From: Rubrobacter sp.
GTDB lineage: Bacteria > Chloroflexota > Chloroflexia > Thermobaculales > Thermobaculaceae
Assembly: GCA_016781845.1 (NCBI GenBank)
Contig: JADDPP010000151.1
Location: forward strand, 1-50,442
Direction: 5' to 3'
DNA: 50,442 bases
Shown here: piece after piece, positions 47,395 through 50,442 of the stretch
Layout of the letters: the number at the start of each line of letters is the position of its first letter
How positions within the stretch are numbered: position 1 is the stretch's first letter
Position numbers and translations under genes: made by a program
Notes under the pieces: model-generated
The model's database searches: none
What the model saw: only the letters and a program-made list of their open reading frames with translations
Told to the model about the DNA's origin: nothing

Positions 47395-50300
47395 CTACAC
47401 TCGGGCCCGTCCTGTCAGTCGGCCACCTTCGGCTAGCAGCGAGCCCATCTCCTCCTTCGAGACGGGCCTGGAGTAGTAGTAACCTTGACCCAGCCGGCAC
47501 CCCAGGGCCAGCAGCCGCCTGACCTGCTCGTCCGTCTCCACACCCTCGGCAACTACCTGCAGTTGCAGGGAGTGAGTGAGCCCGACCACTGCTCGCACAA
47601 TCGCGGTTTCCTCACTCGCTCTACCGACGCCGCTGACGAAAGAGCGATCGATCTTGAGCACGTCTACCGGGAAGCGGTGCAGGTAGGCCAGACTCGAGTA
47701 CCCGGTGCCGAAATCATCTATCGCCAGCCGAACACCTAACTCCTTGAGCTCACGCAACGTCGCGGCGTTCGCCTCGGCGTCCTCCATCACCGCGCTCTCC
47801 GTGATCTCGATCATCAAGCCGCGCCCGTGCAGGTCTGTCTCGGCGAGAGCTCGCGAAACTTCCTGGACGAGCTCCGGGTGCTGAAAGTGCCTGGCGGAGA
47901 GATTGATGCTGACGACGAAGGAGTTCCCGTCGCCCCCCTGGCCCTGCCACTCTTTGGACTGCTCGCACGCCTGGCGAAGAATCCAGCGTCCTATCGGCAG
48001 GATCAGACCTGTCTCCTCCGCAATGGGAACGAACTCCGTGGCAGGAATAAGTCCACGCTGCGGATGCTCCCACCGCAGCAAAGCCTCCGCGCCCACGATC
48101 TTGCCCGAGTGGAGCTCCACCACTGGCTGGTAGTACAACTGGAACTCATCGCGATCCAGCGCCCGCCTCAGGTCCACCTCAAGCTGCACCCGCTCCGTCG
48201 CCTGCGAGCCCATTGCAGGATCGTACACCTCGTAGCGGGCCTTGCCTGTGCGCTTCGCCCTGTACATCGCCGCATCCGCTGAGCGCAGCAGATCCTCCGG
48301 CCCCTCCTGACCTGCGCCTCCGATCGCAATACCGATACTCGTCGTGATCGCTACCTCTCTGCCTCCGACTTCGCAGGCCGGGCGCAGCCGTTCCAGAATG
48401 CGTCCCGCAAGGGACTCCGCGTCGCTCTGCCCCTCGATGTCCTCAAGCAGCACCGCGAACTCATCACCGCCCAGTCGTGCGGCAGTATCCTCGGGTCGGA
48501 CGCACTCGCGCAACCTCCCTGCTACTTGCCGAAACACCTCATCTCCCGCATCGTGGCCCAGGCTGTCGTTGACAAGCTTGAAGCGGTCCAGGTCAAGGTA
48601 CAGGACCGCGACGGACTCATGTCTTCGGCCCGCGCGGGCGAGAGCGTGTTCGAGGCGGTCCAGAAAGAGAGCACGGTTGGGCAAGCCTGTCAACACGTCG
48701 TGGAACGCCTGATGTCTGAGCTGCTCCTCCAGGAGCTTGCGCTCGGTGATGTCCCGATCTATGCCTAGCACCATCTCCCTGCCGGCAACGGTAATCAGCG
48801 TTGACAATGATTCGATGGGAAATACGCTGCCATCCTTGCGGCGATGCTCAAGATCATACTTGTCACTACCAATCCGAAGCCTTTCGATCTGCTCTGCAAA
48901 GCCCTGGCTGTCGATAGCTTCAGGATGGAGCACATTGAGCGGCTGCCCTCTCAACTCCTCCCGGGAGTACCCATTCATCCGACAAGCGGCTTCGTTGCAA
49001 TCAATTATCCTCCAGGGCACTTCCGGATCGTGCGGGTCTATGAGCAAGACACCGTCCGGGGAGTGCTCGAAAAGCAAGCGGAACCTCTCCTCACTCGTCC
49101 GCAACGCCTCCTCCGCCCGGATACGCTCAAGCGCCCCCCCGCAGTGGTCCGCGAGAGCCTGCAGAGTCCCCAGGTCCACTTCGTTGTACGCTCGCGCCGT
49201 GTAGCTCTGAATCGAGAGGACGCCGATGACACTCCCCGTACCGCGTACAGGGACGAACATGAGCGACGCTGATGGGCGGCTCGTATCGCCGAACGGCTGC
49301 AACCCCTCCAGAACGGCCGACGGCCGCTCGGGCAGCAACAACTGAGGTCCTTCGGCTATCGCCCGTCGCGACACTGGGCCAGGTGGGACGGCGGGGCCTC
49401 CGGGAGGGGATTCGGTGCGCTGCCCGTCCACTAGGTCGAAGTCGAGGGTCGGGTAGAGAAGGTCGTCCTCGGCCGAGTAGAGCAGGAGCGCGAAGGCATC
49501 CCAGCCGAGCAGGTCGTCGGCGACTGTTGCGATGATACGCGCGGCGGCTGCGGCGGTGGCGGCTGCGCTCAGGCGTTTACCCAGGATGGAGAACGCAGTG
49601 GTACGCTCCTCCGCCCGCTTGCGCTCGGTAACGTCCGAGATCAGCCCTTCTAATGCCAGGACCCGACCGTCCTCGTCGTAGACGGCCTGCCCGTGCTCTT
49701 CCACGTGTCGTACAGCCCCGTCTTTGCGCCGTATTGGGTACTCCAGGCGAAAAGTCTCGCGCCTGGCGACCGCTGCCTGCACCGCGTTCCAGACCCGTTC
49801 GCGCTCTTCCTCCAGAATAAGATCGGCGAAGCTGATGCCACCGGTCACCAGGTCTTGCACGGGGTAACCCGTCAGTTCCTCCGCGTAGTCGCTGAGGAAC
49901 TCCATCGGCCAGTCCGGCTCGTTCGAACACCGGTACACCAGCGCGGGAGTGTTACTCAGCAGGGTAGCGAAACGTCGCTCGCTCTCAGCAAGGTGTTCGT
50001 ACGCTCGCTGGCGCTCAGTGACATCGCGGTCAATGCCCAGGATGAGCTCCCGTCCCCCGAGGTTGACCAGCGATGTCGTGTACTCGATAGGGAACAACGT
50101 TCCGTTCTTGCGCCGGTGAAATCCATCGTCTTTCAGGTTGCCCCCGCGACGGAGTACCTCAACCTTCTCCCTACTCACCTGGGGGTTTCCTGCCGTCGGG
50201 TCCACCTGCGCTATGGGCATGCCGATCAACTCCTCGCGGGAGTAGCCATTCATCTCACATGCCGCGGGGTTGCAGTCTACGATACGCCAGGGCGGCTCGG

Positions 50301-50427
50301 CTTCGAGGAGCAGCACGGCGTCCGGACATTGCTCGAAGAGGACACGGAACCTCTCCTCGCTCTCGTGCAGTGCTGCCTCTGAAAGTGCGCGGTCGTTGCT
50401 CAACGCGACCTTGTCCGACAACGACAA
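47395..50427 (-). CDS. PAS-PAS-GAF-PAS-GGDEF-EAL cyclic-di-GMP signalling protein
   Basis: 'RLGGDEFAVLLEDI' and 'GAEALLRWEHP' motifs; PAS 'SEERFR.LFE..PD.VLL'; TTG start near the edge, may extend beyond the window. Confidence 0.93.
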   Translation of the reverse strand: MSLSDKVALSNDRALSEAALHESEERFRVLFEQCPDAVLLLEAEPPWRIVDCNPAACEMNGYSREELIGMPIAQVDPTAGNPQVSREKVEVLRRGGNLKDDGFHRRKNGTLFPIEYTTSLVNLGGRELILGIDRDVTERQRAYEHLAESERRFATLLSNTPALVYRCSNEPDWPMEFLSDYAEELTGYPVQDLVTGGISFADLILEEERERVWNAVQAAVARRETFRLEYPIRRKDGAVRHVEEHGQAVYDEDGRVLALEGLISDVTERKRAEERTTAFSILGKRLSAAATAAAAARIIATVADDLLGWDAFALLLYSAEDDLLYPTLDFDLVDGQRTESPPGGPAVPPGPVSRRAIAEGPQLLLPERPSAVLEGLQPFGDTSRPSASLMFVPVRGTGSVIGVLSIQSYTARAYNEVDLGTLQALADHCGGALERIRAEEALRTSEERFRLLFEHSPDGVLLIDPHDPEVPWRIIDCNEAACRMNGYSREELRGQPLNVLHPEAIDSQGFAEQIERLRIGSDKYDLEHRRKDGSVFPIESLSTLITVAGREMVLGIDRDITERKLLEEQLRHQAFHDVLTGLPNRALFLDRLEHALARAGRRHESVAVLYLDLDRFKLVNDSLGHDAGDEVFRQVAGRLRECVRPEDTAARLGGDEFAVLLEDIEGQSDAESLAGRILERLRPACEVGGREVAITTSIGIAIGGAGQEGPEDLLRSADAAMYRAKRTGKARYEVYDPAMGSQATERVQLEVDLRRALDRDEFQLYYQPVVELHSGKIVGAEALLRWEHPQRGLIPATEFVPIAEETGLILPIGRWILRQACEQSKEWQGQGGDGNSFVVSINLSARHFQHPELVQEVSRALAETDLHGRGLMIEITESAVMEDAEANAATLRELKELGVRLAIDDFGTGYSSLAYLHRFPVDVLKIDRSFVSGVGRASEETAIVRAVVGLTHSLQLQVVAEGVETDEQVRRLLALGCRLGQGYYYSRPVSKEEMGSLLAEGGRLTGRARV

Positions 50428-50442
50428 TCCTCTCCCATTATG

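Overview
High-GC bacterial chromosome segment, probably Chloroflexota/Thermomicrobia-like (an inference from gene content and dispersed GTAG...CTAC palindromes). It is mostly core genome: rnc-lepB-tatA-secG-tpiA-pgk-gap, nusA-ylxR-infB-rbfA-truB-ribF, rplU-rpmA-rpmE, a MoxR/DUF58/DUF4129 operon, a PBP, a second signal peptidase I, an L,D-transpeptidase, a ThiXYZ-like ABC transporter with thiE, a FabL-like reductase and a PAS/GAF/GGDEF/EAL protein. There are two tRNAs (Pro-CGG, Arg-CCT). The strongest unexpected signal is a TPP riboswitch whose P3 loop appears to be interrupted by a 255-bp non-coding MITE-like element (36615-36869). It has perfect 15-bp terminal inverted repeats and a 6-bp GCCGGG target-site duplication. 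The promoter and 5' aptamer half lie upstream of the element. The CUGAGA half, terminator and transporter lie downstream. The terminal repeats can pair with each other, so the aptamer may survive as a riboswitch with a giant P3. Other notable signals: (i) a dispersed GAGACGTTGC/GCAACGTCTC palindrome family, with one variant apparently translated in frame inside the ThiZ-like ATPase; (ii) three genes whose TAG stop is the start of a TAGGGG-headed palindrome; (iii) a second MITE-like 230-bp element between thiY and thiE; (iv) a phosphotransferase-Uma2 chimeric ORF; (v) a Cys/His/Asp putative papain-like protein with five 64-aa FG-GAP-like repeats. All assignments are by eye from sequence; no database search was run.
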